A stretch of 64,000 nucleotides of DNA, from contig OZ035960.1 in assembly GCA_964034945.1 (NCBI GenBank), positions 65,502,470 to 65,566,469 of the forward strand, given 5' to 3'. The notes under the pieces are model-generated. The model searched no databases, had not been told where the DNA came from, and saw only the letters and a list, made by a program, of their open reading frames with translations. Source of the DNA: Chrysopilus asiliformis (taxonomy: Eukaryota > Arthropoda > Insecta > Diptera > Rhagionidae). This document shows, piece by piece, positions 1 to 10,581 of the stretch (positions are counted from its first letter, which is position 1; each line of letters begins with the position of its first letter). The position numbers and the translations under genes were made by a program.

Positions 1-3000
1 TGTCAGTCTGTCAGTCTGTCAGTCTGTCAGTCTGTCAGTCTGTCAGTCTGTCAGTCTGTCAGTCTGTCAGTCTGTCAGTCTGTCAGTCTGTCAGTCTGTC
101 AGTCTGTCAGTCTGTCAGTCTGTCAGTCTGTCAGTCTGTCAGTCTGTCAGTCTGTCAGTCTGTCAGTCTGTCAGTCTGTCAGTCTGTCAGTCTGTCAGTC
201 TGTCAGTCTGTCAGTCTGTCAGTCTGTCAGTCTGTCAGTCTGTCAGTCTGTCAGTCTGTCAGTCTGTCAGTCTGTCAGTCTGTCAGTCTGTCAGTCTGTC
301 AGTCTGTCAGTCTGTCAGTCTGTCAGTCTGTCAGTCTGTCAGTCTGTCAGTCTGTCAGTCTGTCAGTCTGTCAGTCTGTCAGTCTGTCAGTCTGTCAGTC
401 TGTCAGTCTGTCAGTCTGTCAGTCTGTCAGTCTGTCAGTCTGTCAGTCTGTCAGTCTGTCAGTCTGTCAGTCTGTCAGTCTGTCAGTCTGTCAGTCTGTC
501 AGTCTGTCAGTCTGTCAGTCTGTCAGTCTGTCAGTCTGTCAGTCTGTCAGTCTGTCAGTCTGTCAGTCTGTCAGTCTGTCAGTCTGTCAGTCTGTCAGTC
601 TGTCAGTCTGTCAGTCTGTCAGTCTGTCAGTCTGTCAGTCTGTCAGTCTGTCAGTCTGTCAGTCTGTCAGTCTGTCAGTCTGTCAGTCTGTCAGTCTGTC
701 AGTCTGTCAGTCTGTCAGTCTGTCAGTCTGTCAGTCTGTCAGTCTGTCAGTCTGTCAGTCTGTCAGTCTGTCAGTCTGTCAGTCTGTCAGTCTGTCAGTC
801 TGTCAGTCTGTCAGTCTGTCAGTCTGTCAGTCTGTCAGTCTGTCAGTCTGTCAGTCTGTCAGTCTGTCAGTCTGTCAGTCTGTCAGTCTGTCAGTCTGTC
901 AGTCTGTCAGTCTGTCAGTCTGTCAGTCTGTCAGTCTGTCAGTCTGTCAGTCTGTCAGTCTGTCAGTCTGTCAGTCTGTCAGTCTGTCAGTCTGTCAGTC
1001 TGTCAGTCTGTCAGTCTGTCAGTCTGTCAGTCTGTCAGTCTGTCAGTCTGTCAGTCTGTCAGTCTGTCAGTCTGTCAGTCTGTCAGTCTGTCAGTCTGTC
1101 AGTCTGTCAGTCTGTCAGTCTGTCAGTCTGTCAGTCTGTCAGTCTGTCAGTCTGTCAGTCTGTCAGTCTGTCAGTCTGTCAGTCTGTCAGTCTGTCAGTC
1201 TGTCAGTCTGTCAGTCTGTCAGTCTGTCAGTCTGTCAGTCTGTCAGTCTGTCAGTCTGTCAGTCTGTCAGTCTGTCAGTCTGTCAGTCTGTCAGTCTGTC
1301 AGTCTGTCAGTCTGTCAGTCTGTCAGTCTGTCAGTCTGTCAGTCTGTCAGTCTGTCAGTCTGTCAGTCTGTCAGTCTGTCAGTCTGTCAGTCTGTCAGTC
1401 TGTCAGTCTGTCAGTCTGTCAGTCTGTCAGTCTGTCAGTCTGTCAGTCTGTCAGTCTGTCAGTCTGTCAGTCTGTCAGTCTGTCAGTCTGTCAGTCTGTC
1501 AGTCTGTCAGTCTGTCAGTCTGTCAGTCTGTCAGTCTGTCAGTCTGTCAGTCTGTCAGTCTGTCAGTCTGTCAGTCTGTCAGTCTGTCAGTCTGTCAGTC
1601 TGTCAGTCTGTCAGTCTGTCAGTCTGTCAGTCTGTCAGTCTGTCAGTCTGTCAGTCTGTCAGTCTGTCAGTCTGTCAGTCTGTCAGTCTGTCAGTCTGTC
1701 AGTCTGTCAGTCTGTCAGTCTGTCAGTCTGTCAGTCTGTCAGTCTGTCAGTCTGTCAGTCTGTCAGTCTGTCAGTCTGTCAGTCTGTCAGTCTGTCAGTC
1801 TGTCAGTCTGTCAGTCTGTCAGTCTGTCAGTCTGTCAGTCTGTCAGTCTGTCAGTCTGTCAGTCTGTCAGTCTGTCAGTCTGTCAGTCTGTCAGTCTGTC
1901 AGTCTGTCAGTCTGTCAGTCTGTCAGTCTGTCAGTCTGTCAGTCTGTCAGTCTGTCAGTCTGTCAGTCTGTCAGTCTGTCAGTCTGTCAGTCTGTCAGTC
2001 TGTCAGTCTGTCAGTCTGTCAGTCTGTCAGTCTGTCAGTCTGTCAGTCTGTCAGTCTGTCAGTCTGTCAGTCTGTCAGTCTGTCAGTCTGTCAGTCTGTC
2101 AGTCTGTCAGTCTGTCAGTCTGTCAGTCTGTCAGTCTGTCAGTCTGTCAGTCTGTCAGTCTGTCAGTCTGTCAGTCTGTCAGTCTGTCAGTCTGTCAGTC
2201 TGTCAGTCTGTCAGTCTGTCAGTCTGTCAGTCTGTCAGTCTGTCAGTCTGTCAGTCTGTCAGTCTGTCAGTCTGTCAGTCTGTCAGTCTGTCAGTCTGTC
2301 AGTCTGTCAGTCTGTCAGTCTGTCAGTCTGTCAGTCTGTCAGTCTGTCAGTCTGTCAGTCTGTCAGTCTGTCAGTCTGTCAGTCTGTCAGTCTGTCAGTC
2401 TGTCAGTCTGTCAGTCTGTCAGTCTGTCAGTCTGTCAGTCTGTCAGTCTGTCAGTCTGTCAGTCTGTCAGTCTGTCAGTCTGTCAGTCTGTCAGTCTGTC
2501 AGTCTGTCAGTCTGTCAGTCTGTCAGTCTGTCAGTCTGTCAGTCTGTCAGTCTGTCAGTCTGTCAGTCTGTCAGTCTGTCAGTCTGTCAGTCTGTCAGTC
2601 TGTCAGTCTGTCAGTCTGTCAGTCTGTCAGTCTGTCAGTCTGTCAGTCTGTCAGTCTGTCAGTCTGTCAGTCTGTCAGTCTGTCAGTCTGTCAGTCTGTC
2701 AGTCTGTCAGTCTGTCAGTCTGTCAGTCTGTCAGTCTGTCAGTCTGTCAGTCTGTCAGTCTGTCAGTCTGTCAGTCTGTCAGTCTGTCAGTCTGTCAGTC
2801 TGTCAGTCTGTCAGTCTGTCAGTCTGTCAGTCTGTCAGTCTGTCAGTCTGTCAGTCTGTCAGTCTGTCAGTCTGTCAGTCTGTCAGTCTGTCAGTCTGTC
2901 AGTCTGTCAGTCTGTCAGTCTGTCAGTCTGTCAGTCTGTCAGTCTGTCAGTCTGTCAGTCTGTCAGTCTGTCAGTCTGTCAGTCTGTCAGTCTGTCAGTC

Positions 3001-5814
3001 TGTCAGTCTGTCAGTCTGTCAGTCTGTCAGTCTGTCAGTCTGTCAGTCTGTCAGTCTGTCAGTCTGTCAGTCTGTCAGTCTGTCAGTCTGTCAGTCTGTC
3101 AGTCTGTCAGTCTGTCAGTCTGTCAGTCTGTCAGTCTGTCAGTCTGTCAGTCTGTCAGTCTGTCAGTCTGTCAGTCTGTCAGTCTGTCAGTCTGTCAGTC
3201 TGTCAGTCTGTCAGTCTGTCAGTCTGTCAGTCTGTCAGTCTGTCAGTCTGTCAGTCTGTCAGTCTGTCAGTCTGTCAGTCTGTCAGTCTGTCAGTCTGTC
3301 AGTCTGTCAGTCTGTCAGTCTGTCAGTCTGTCAGTCTGTCAGTCTGTCAGTCTGTCAGTCTGTCAGTCTGTCAGTCTGTCAGTCTGTCAGTCTGTCAGTC
3401 TGTCAGTCTGTCAGTCTGTCAGTCTGTCAGTCTGTCAGTCTGTCAGTCTGTCAGTCTGTCAGTCTGTCAGTCTGTCAGTCTGTCAGTCTGTCAGTCTGTC
3501 AGTCTGTCAGTCTGTCAGTCTGTCAGTCTGTCAGTCTGTCAGTCTGTCAGTCTGTCAGTCTGTCAGTCTGTCAGTCTGTCAGTCTGTCAGTCTGTCAGTC
3601 TGTCAGTCTGTCAGTCTGTCAGTCTGTCAGTCTGTCAGTCTGTCAGTCTGTCAGTCTGTCAGTCTGTCAGTCTGTCAGTCTGTCAGTCTGTCAGTCTGTC
3701 AGTCTGTCAGTCTGTCAGTCTGTCAGTCTGTCAGTCTGTCAGTCTGTCAGTCTGTCAGTCTGTCAGTCTGTCAGTCTGTCAGTCTGTCAGTCTGTCAGTC
3801 TGTCAGTCTGTCAGTCTGTCAGTCTGTCAGTCTGTCAGTCTGTCAGTCTGTCAGTCTGTCAGTCTGTCAGTCTGTCAGTCTGTCAGTCTGTCAGTCTGTC
3901 AGTCTGTCAGTCTGTCAGTCTGTCAGTCTGTCAGTCTGTCAGTCTGTCAGTCTGTCAGTCTGTCAGTCTGTCAGTCTGTCAGTCTGTCAGTCTGTCAGTC
4001 TGTCAGTCTGTCAGTCTGTCAGTCTGTCAGTCTGTCAGTCTGTCAGTCTGTCAGTCTGTCAGTCTGTCAGTCTGTCAGTCTGTCAGTCTGTCAGTCTGTC
4101 AGTCTGTCAGTCTGTCAGTCTGTCAGTCTGTCAGTCTGTCAGTCTGTCAGTCTGTCAGTCTGTCAGTCTGTCAGTCTGTCAGTCTGTCAGTCTGTCAGTC
4201 TGTCAGTCTGTCAGTCTGTCAGTCTGTCAGTCTGTCAGTCTGTCAGTCTGTCAGTCTGTCAGTCTGTCAGTCTGTCAGTCTGTCAGTCTGTCAGTCTGTC
4301 AGTCTGTCAGTCTGTCAGTCTGTCAGTCTGTCAGTCTGTCAGTCTGTCAGTCTGTCAGTCTGTCAGTCTGTCAGTCTGTCAGTCTGTCAGTCTGTCAGTC
4401 TGTCAGTCTGTCAGTCTGTCAGTCTGTCAGTCTGTCAGTCTGTCAGTCTGTCAGTCTGTCAGTCTGTCAGTCTGTCAGTCTGTCAGTCTGTCAGTCTGTC
4501 AGTCTGTCAGTCTGTCAGTCTGTCAGTCTGTCAGTCTGTCAGTCTGTCAGTCTGTCAGTCTGTCAGTCTGTCAGTCTGTCAGTCTGTCAGTCTGTCAGTC
4601 TGTCAGTCTGTCAGTCTGTCAGTCTGTCAGTCTGTCAGTCTGTCAGTCTGTCAGTCTGTCAGTCTGTCAGTCTGTCAGTCTGTCAGTCTGTCAGTCTGTC
4701 AGTCTGTCAGTCTGTCAGTCTGTCAGTCTGTCAGTCTGTCAGTCTGTCAGTCTGTCAGTCTGTCAGTCTGTCAGTCTGTCAGTCTGTCAGTCTGTCAGTC
4801 TGTCAGTCTGTCAGTCTGTCAGTCTGTCAGTCTGTCAGTCTGTCAGTCTGTCAGTCTGTCAGTCTGTCAGTCTGTCAGTCTGTCAGTCTGTCAGTCTGTC
4901 AGTCTGTCAGTCTGTCAGTCTGTCAGTCTGTCAGTCTGTCAGTCTGTCAGTCTGTCAGTCTGTCAGTCTGTCAGTCTGTCAGTCTGTCAGTCTGTCAGTC
5001 TGTCAGTCTGTCAGTCTGTCAGTCTGTCAGTCTGTCAGTCTGTCAGTCTGTCAGTCTGTCAGTCTGTCAGTCTGTCAGTCTGTCAGTCTGTCAGTCTGTC
5101 AGTCTGTCAGTCTGTCAGTCTGTCAGTCTGTCAGTCTGTCAGTCTGTCAGTGTGTCAGTCTGTCAGTGTGTCAGTCTGTCAGTCTGTCAGTCTGTCAGTC
5201 TGTCAGTCTGTCAGTCTGTCAGTCTGTCAGTCTGTCAGTCTGTCAGTCTGTCAGTCTGTCAGTCTGTCAGTCTGTCAGTCTGTCAGTCTGTCAGTCTGTC
5301 AGTCTGTCAGTCTGTCAGTCTGTCAGTCTGTCAGTCTGTCAGTCTGTCAGTCTGTCAGTCTGTCAGTCTGTCAGTCTGTCAGTCTGTCAGTCTGTCAGTC
5401 TGTCAGTCTGTCAGTCTGTCAGTCTGTCAGTCTGTCAGTCTGTCAGTCTGTCAGTCTGTCAGTCTGTCAGTCTGTCAGTCTGTCAGTCTGTCAGTCTGTC
5501 AGTCTGTCAGTCTGTCAGTCTGTCAGTCTGTCAGTCTGTCAGTCTGTCAGTCTGTCAGTCTGTCAGTCTGTCAGTCTGTCAGTCTGTCAGTCTGTCAGTC
5601 TGTCAGTCTGTCAGTCTGTCAGTCTGTCAGTCTGTCAGTCTGTCAGTCTGTCAGTCTGTCAGTCTGTCAGTCTGTCAGTCTGTCAGTCTGTCAGTCTGTC
5701 AGTCTGTCAGTCTGTCAGTCTGTCAGTCTGTCAGTCTGTCAGTCTGTCAGTCTGTCAGTCTGTCAGTCTGTCAGTCTGTCAGTCTGTCAGTCTGTCAGTC
5801 TGTCAGTCTGTCAG

Positions 5815-5816
<2 letters not shown>
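1..5816 (+). repeat. Perfect 8-bp satellite array, left part (TGTCAGTC)n
   Basis: The unit TGTCAGTC runs from the first base and ends in phase at 5816, exactly 727 units, so the array starts outside the window. By eye I see only two departures, C-to-G at 5152 and 5168, sixteen bases apart. Because 8 is not a multiple of 3 and no plus-strand frame contains a stop, all three plus frames are open and translate as a CQSVSLSV repeat. This is not evidence of a gene; the minus frames all contain TGA. The array resumes at 11236 beyond the inserted retrotransposon, so both halves are one locus of more than 13.8 kb. Confidence 0.98.
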
Positions 5817-5848
<32 letters not shown>

Positions 5849-6037
5849 CCTTTAGGGAGGAGGAAACCTTCAAAAGGCTCCGAAAATTTCGGAAGTGTGG
5901 GATTTTTACCCACTAAAACCACCTCCCTGTTGGACTCCTGCTCCGTGCCCCCCCCGGGACCGCCGTTAAGCATTACATCAGGGGGCGGAGTGAGTTTTCT
6001 TACTCATCTGCTATTTCGCTTCTGGCGTCTCTCGGTT
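5817..6037 (-). other. 3' UTR and poly(A) tail of the R1-clade element
   Basis: After the ORF2 stop the element continues for about 190 bases, including a C-rich patch near 5949-5956 and an imperfect hairpin-like segment around 5880-5895, and ends in a 32-base A tract on the element strand that abuts the satellite. A long pure A tail is typical of target-primed reverse transcription and of a recent insertion. Confidence 0.8.
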
Positions 6038-9000
6038 TTATGTTCTACTGTTGTTGTTTTCGATATGCTTCCTGACTTCCTCCAGGTTTCTCAGCTTCTT
6101 CTGGATTGTACATATAGAAGTGCTTACTGCGTCCCAGATTTGCTGTGATTTAATCATTGCTTCCACTAGGTTGTCTGGGTTCAAACTTATATTCGTTGCT
6201 CTGCTCATGTCATTTCTCTCCATTTCAAATCTCGGGCACTCGAACAGCACGTGTTCCGGGTCCTCTTCTGCATCCTTACACGCCGGACAATACGGCGAAT
6301 TTTCCCGCCCAATTCTATGCAGATATTTGCGATAGCCACCGTGTCCTGTTAGGAACTGGGTTAAGTGGTAATTTACTTCCCCATGTTCCCTCTTTAGCCA
6401 TGGTTCTATATATGGAATCAGTCTTTTTGTCCATTGTCCTTTTTCGGAGGCTTCCCACCTGTTTTGCCATATTCGCATGGAACTCTCAGTTTCCGTGTCC
6501 CGTTTCTGTCCCGTGGGTGTATTCTTGGCCTCGTATAGTCGTCTGGCCTCCCCCGCGATTAAATCTATGGGCATCATGCCAGCTATCACCCATGCTGCCT
6601 CGTCTGAGACTGTTCTGTAGGCGCTGATGACTCTGAGAGCGCTCAGTCTGTATATTCTGTCGAGCCGTCGCCGGTTTCTTTTGCTCGTGAGTGCTTCTGC
6701 CCATATGGGCGAGCCATATAGCAACCCAGAGCTTATCACTCTGGCGAGTAGAAGTCTTTTGCTGCTTCTTGGTCCCCCAGTATTCGCGAGGATACTGGAT
6801 AGCGCTGAGTAGACTTTGGAAGCCCTTTCCCCCGCGTAATCAATATGGCTCTTGAAGCTTAGCTTGTCGTCTATCATGATGCCTAGGTATTTGATGGCTT
6901 CTTTGGATTTCACGGAGTGCTTCCCCACTCTGACCACTACCGTTTCCTTTTTCCTTCGGCCACTAACTAGCACTGCTTCCGTCTTATGTTCAGCTAGCGC
7001 AAGGCCCACTGAGATTAACCAATCTCTCACGGCATTTATAGCCTCGTTTGCTGCCAATTCTATTTCATCCAGGTGTTTAGCGACGATCGTTATTGCAATG
7101 TCGTCCGCGAACCCAATAATCTTAACTCCGCTCGGGAGCTTTAGTTTGAGGACTTCATCATACATCATGTTCCACAGGAGCGGGCCTATCACTGAGCCTT
7201 GTGGAACCCCAGCCGTTATGACGTACTCCTTAGAGCCCTCCTCTGTGTCGTATTCCAGAATTCTGTCTTCTAGGTAGCTGTCGATTATTTTTAGAAGATA
7301 TTCATGAATCTGCATGTTTTGGGCCGCCTTCATGATGTGGGCCCAGTTAGCCGTGTTGAATGCATTTTTAATGTCCAGTGTAACTATAGCGCAGTACTTC
7401 TTGGGGCATCCTCTCCGTCCACTGCCCCGTATGGCATCCTTGGCCAGTTTTGTCACTAAGTTGACAGCATCCAATGTGGAGCGCGCCCTGCGGAAGCCAA
7501 ATTGATTGTTAGAAAGGCCTCCTTCGCCTTCAGTGAATGGGAGTAGCCTCTCTTGGATAATGTGCTCTAGCATTTTCCCCATCGTATCGAGTAGACATAT
7601 TGGACGATACGAGGATGGAATGCCTGGCTGCTTGCCTGGCTTAGGCAGTAGTACCAGTCTTTGTCTCTTCCATCTCTTAGGGAAGGTGCCCTCTTCAAGG
7701 CATGTTTGCATTACTTCTGTGAAAAGCTTTGGATTGCATTGGATTGCTGCTTTCAGCGCCTTGTTCGGGATCCCGTCTGGCCCTGGGGATTTGGATTCTC
7801 CGATTTTTTTGCAGGCCGTTAGGATTTCCTCTACTGTCACTTCTGGTATTTCCATTGTCACATTAGAGATTTCTCTATTGCGCATCGCGTGCTGCGGGAA
7901 TAACTCAGTGATTATTTCTTTTAGAAGTTTTGGGCTCCGTTCTTGGGGCGTCCAATGTCCCTTAAGTCTAGTCATCACCACTTTGTACGCTCTGCCCCAT
8001 GGGTTTGTGTCCGCTTCCTCGCGCAATTCTTTGAATTTATCTCTCTTGCTTCTCCTAATCTCGTCGCGTAAGCGTTTCCTCAGGTCCTTGTACTTCTGAT
8101 GTTCCTGCTCGTAGTTCGGGCTACTTACAGCTCTTTGACTCTTTCTTCTTGCTCGAAGGCAGTCCGCTCTGAGGTCTTTGATTCTGTCGTTCCACCAGTA
8201 GACCGGTTTTCTGTTGCTGCTTGACTTTTTCCTTGGCATAGATGCATCACACGCCATGATTAATTGTCTGGTGGCCTCATTAGCCTTAGACTCTGCCGTA
8301 CCCTTAGGTGTGCTCGCTCCGCGTATCAAGTCGCAGAAAAGCTCTTTATCTAGAGCCTTTTCCATCCATCCTTTCGCTCGGACTGGTGCTTCCTTTCTCG
8401 GCGCTTTTTTTGATCCGAACTCGTACACCAGCGCTAAGTGATCGCTATGCGTATAGTGTTCGCTAACGTACCAATCAATATTTTTCGCCAAAGAGCAGCT
8501 AATAAAGGTAATGTCAATCACGGACTGGTGTCCGTTCTTGCGGAATGTGCTGCTATTTCCCTTGTTGGCCAGTATGACGTCTAGCTTAGAGAAAGTTTCC
8601 AGCACTGCGTGTCCTCTGTTGTTTGTATACTTGCTTCCCCACTCTTCTGCCCACGCATTAAAATCCCCTGCGATAATAATGGGGTGGCGCATCTTGGCAT
8701 CTTCTGCAATTCTGTCGAGCGTATCCTGAAACTGAGGGATATCTACGCTTGGAGGGACATAGCAGCTATAGATGCAAATCCCGTTTATTTTTGCGAAAGC
8801 AAAACCCTCGTCTTGGGTCAGCTTGACTTCTTGTGTGGGGTATTTTCCACATGCCCATATTGCCGCTTTGCCTGTTCCATCTGCAATCCATGCGTTATTT
8901 CGGGGTATTCTGTATGGTTCCGAAATTATAGCCACATCTGCTTTCATCTCCGCAGCCGTTTGATTCAATAGGTCCTGGGCTGCCTCGCAGTGGTTGAGGT

Positions 9001-9058
9001 TTATTTGGACGACTCTCATTTTCCTCCTGTTTTCGTTATGCTCCTGTATTTTGGGCAT
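6038..9058 (-). CDS. ORF2: AP-like endonuclease / reverse transcriptase, R1 clade
   Basis: The 1006-residue protein nicks target DNA and reverse-transcribes the element RNA at the nick. The N-terminal endonuclease shows QINLNHC (about 18-24), SEP (about 46-48), GDFNAW (about 131-136), DITF (about 180) and HSDH (about 203-206). The reverse transcriptase shows GPDGIP, YRPICLLD, GFRRARST, the metal-binding TLDIKNAF, GVPQGSVIGPLLW and the catalytic FADD near residue 650. The C-terminus has a cysteine/histidine motif (CPACKDAEEDPEHVLFEC) typical of R1/LOA-type elements. The length is normal for the clade. The longest reading starts at 9058, but Met14 at 9019 forms an ATGA overlap with the ORF1 stop and begins directly before the endonuclease, so it is the more likely start. 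Confidence 0.94.
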   Translation of the reverse strand: MPKIQEHNENRRKMRVVQINLNHCEAAQDLLNQTAAEMKADVAIISEPYRIPRNNAWIADGTGKAAIWACGKYPTQEVKLTQDEGFAFAKINGICIYSCYVPPSVDIPQFQDTLDRIAEDAKMRHPIIIAGDFNAWAEEWGSKYTNNRGHAVLETFSKLDVILANKGNSSTFRKNGHQSVIDITFISCSLAKNIDWYVSEHYTHSDHLALVYEFGSKKAPRKEAPVRAKGWMEKALDKELFCDLIRGASTPKGTAESKANEATRQLIMACDASMPRKKSSSNRKPVYWWNDRIKDLRADCLRARRKSQRAVSSPNYEQEHQKYKDLRKRLRDEIRRSKRDKFKELREEADTNPWGRAYKVVMTRLKGHWTPQERSPKLLKEIITELFPQHAMRNREISNVTMEIPEVTVEEILTACKKIGESKSPGPDGIPNKALKAAIQCNPKLFTEVMQTCLEEGTFPKRWKRQRLVLLPKPGKQPGIPSSYRPICLLDTMGKMLEHIIQERLLPFTEGEGGLSNNQFGFRRARSTLDAVNLVTKLAKDAIRGSGRRGCPKKYCAIVTLDIKNAFNTANWAHIMKAAQNMQIHEYLLKIIDSYLEDRILEYDTEEGSKEYVITAGVPQGSVIGPLLWNMMYDEVLKLKLPSGVKIIGFADDIAITIVAKHLDEIELAANEAINAVRDWLISVGLALAEHKTEAVLVSGRRKKETVVVRVGKHSVKSKEAIKYLGIMIDDKLSFKSHIDYAGERASKVYSALSSILANTGGPRSSKRLLLARVISSGLLYGSPIWAEALTSKRNRRRLDRIYRLSALRVISAYRTVSDEAAWVIAGMMPIDLIAGEARRLYEAKNTPTGQKRDTETESSMRIWQNRWEASEKGQWTKRLIPYIEPWLKREHGEVNYHLTQFLTGHGGYRKYLHRIGRENSPYCPACKDAEEDPEHVLFECPRFEMERNDMSRATNISLNPDNLVEAMIKSQQIWDAVSTSICTIQKKLRNLEEVRKHIENNNSRT
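9016..9019 (-). promoter_or_regulatory. ATGA stop/start overlap coupling ORF1 and ORF2
   Basis: On the minus strand the ORF1 stop TGA (9018-9016) overlaps an in-frame ORF2 ATG (9019-9017). Overlapping stop-start codons are known to couple translation of the two ORFs in the R1-clade element SART1, where the overlap is UAAUG. By analogy this would be a termination-reinitiation site. The overlap is seen directly; its function is inferred. Confidence 0.55.
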
Positions 9059-10581
9059 CTACTACTTCCTGAGATGTGTTTTTTCGGCACTCCATTGTCT
9101 CCCTCACAAAGAAAGCACCTTGGCTCTTTTGTGCAGCACTTTGCTATGTGGCCTTCCTCCCCGCATCTCCTGCATAATTTTGATCTATCGCAGTTTGTGC
9201 AGTCTCTTGCGAAATGCCCGAACTCCAGACATCTATAGCACGTTATGGGTTTTTTGTGCTCCCTCAATCTACAGATTGACCAACCAATTTTTACCTTACC
9301 AACTTCCAATAGCTTGTTCGCCTTTTCTACAGGAATGCTGATTAGGGCTGTTTGAGTGCCGCCGTACGCGATTCTAAGGCTTCTTATCGCCGCTTCTGCT
9401 AAGTTCCCTAGTTGGAATTGGTCCTCTAGTGCCCCACGAATCTCTTCTTGCGTTGTAACTTCATCCAGGTCTTTGCATACAATGGTGACTTCCTGTGTTA
9501 GAGTCCTGACTTTCGCTTGGTCTCCCAGAGCTTTTTCCACTAGTGCCTGGTAATCTGTTTTCTTCGCGTCCGCATCCTTGCTTAGTTCGAGCAACATTTC
9601 TCCTCTCTGTGTTCTTCTGATGCGGGCTACCCTCTCGCCTAACTCATGCAAATTGGGGTCCCCTTTGACTTTTCGCAGTATCTCTGCATACGAAAGCTCT
9701 CCTCGTTTTTCTATTATAATAGCGTCCGGCCTAGTTTTTTTGGGAATTTTTGCGTGGACAGGCGCTTCCTTCTTCTTCGTTTTCCGGTTACCTACTGTCC
9801 ATTCTGCTAAGTCTGCCTTGCCGCAGACTCCTGGTGTTCCTGGCCTTTCCTTCCATTCTATGAGCTCAGATCTTTCCTTTTCCGTATCTCTCCTGTTCTT
9901 TTTTTGTATAGGAGAGCGCTCTGATGGTTCCTCCATTCCCTCTCTTCTCCTTTTTGTTGAACTCCTCCCCGGATTCGTCCTTGCTAGGTCTTTTAACGGT
10001 TTTCGAACGAATTCAGTAGATTTCATATGTGGGCTCGTTTGAGTTTCGGTCGAGACAGAAGTAGAGCCGCTTCTTTGTTTAACTACCTGCGCTACGTCGT
10101 TAAATGATGACTTTATTAGCCGAACCATCCTTTTTATTTCGTGGTGGACGTTTTGTTTGTCCTGTATGAATTCTTGTAGCCCTTCTATGTTACGTTTCAG
10201 CTTGGACATATTTTTGTCGAATTCATCAGCCTTTTCGCTCCCTATATGATTTCCGTCCATCTTCGATTTAGTTACGGGTTCATGTGGCCCTACTAATAGA
10301 GGGCGAAGCATGCCGGTGATCTGTGAGCCCCTTGCTGGTGAGCGCTGTAGCCTGCTGCTTTTTTTAAATGGGTTGTTTGCCCCTATACCTCCATGTTGCG
10401 TGTCTGCCGCTGCCGTCGTATTCTCGGCTGCTGTAGCATCGCTCGGCCTTTGGGAACCTTCTTCCTTGCTCCCCTGGTCATCATCTTTGCTTGTAGCGAT
10501 GTCCTTTCCTGTGAGTGTTGTCGTTTGTTGTTGTTTTGATGGTGGTGATTTTGTCATTATCGTGATTGGGTCCCCCCTCAA
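9016..10581 (-). CDS. ORF1: gag-like nucleic-acid-binding protein, R1 clade
   Basis: The 521-residue protein would bind element RNA and form the retrotransposition particle. The N-terminal two fifths are low complexity, rich in S, T, K and E, with basic stretches such as KRRR. The middle (about 330-440) looks like the RNA-recognition-type region of R1/Jockey ORF1 proteins. The C-terminus carries three zinc knuckles: CYRCLEFGHFARDC, CRRCGEEGHIAKC and CFLCEGDNGVPKKHISGSSRC, the last with the widened spacing usual in this group. The frame is intact, and its TGA (9018-9016) shares bases with an ATG of ORF2. The start is the first Met of the open frame. Confidence 0.9.
   Translation of the reverse strand: MRGDPITIMTKSPPSKQQQTTTLTGKDIATSKDDDQGSKEEGSQRPSDATAAENTTAAADTQHGGIGANNPFKKSSRLQRSPARGSQITGMLRPLLVGPHEPVTKSKMDGNHIGSEKADEFDKNMSKLKRNIEGLQEFIQDKQNVHHEIKRMVRLIKSSFNDVAQVVKQRSGSTSVSTETQTSPHMKSTEFVRKPLKDLARTNPGRSSTKRRREGMEEPSERSPIQKKNRRDTEKERSELIEWKERPGTPGVCGKADLAEWTVGNRKTKKKEAPVHAKIPKKTRPDAIIIEKRGELSYAEILRKVKGDPNLHELGERVARIRRTQRGEMLLELSKDADAKKTDYQALVEKALGDQAKVRTLTQEVTIVCKDLDEVTTQEEIRGALEDQFQLGNLAEAAIRSLRIAYGGTQTALISIPVEKANKLLEVGKVKIGWSICRLREHKKPITCYRCLEFGHFARDCTNCDRSKLCRRCGEEGHIAKCCTKEPRCFLCEGDNGVPKKHISGSSRCPKYRSITKTGGK

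Noticed and set aside
1..5816. The 8-mer as a telomeric repeat
   Set aside because: TGTCAGTC lacks the G-run typical of telomerase repeats, occurs at more than one site, and one array lies inside a gypsy gene. A telomere-like targeting analogy remains, but not a telomere.
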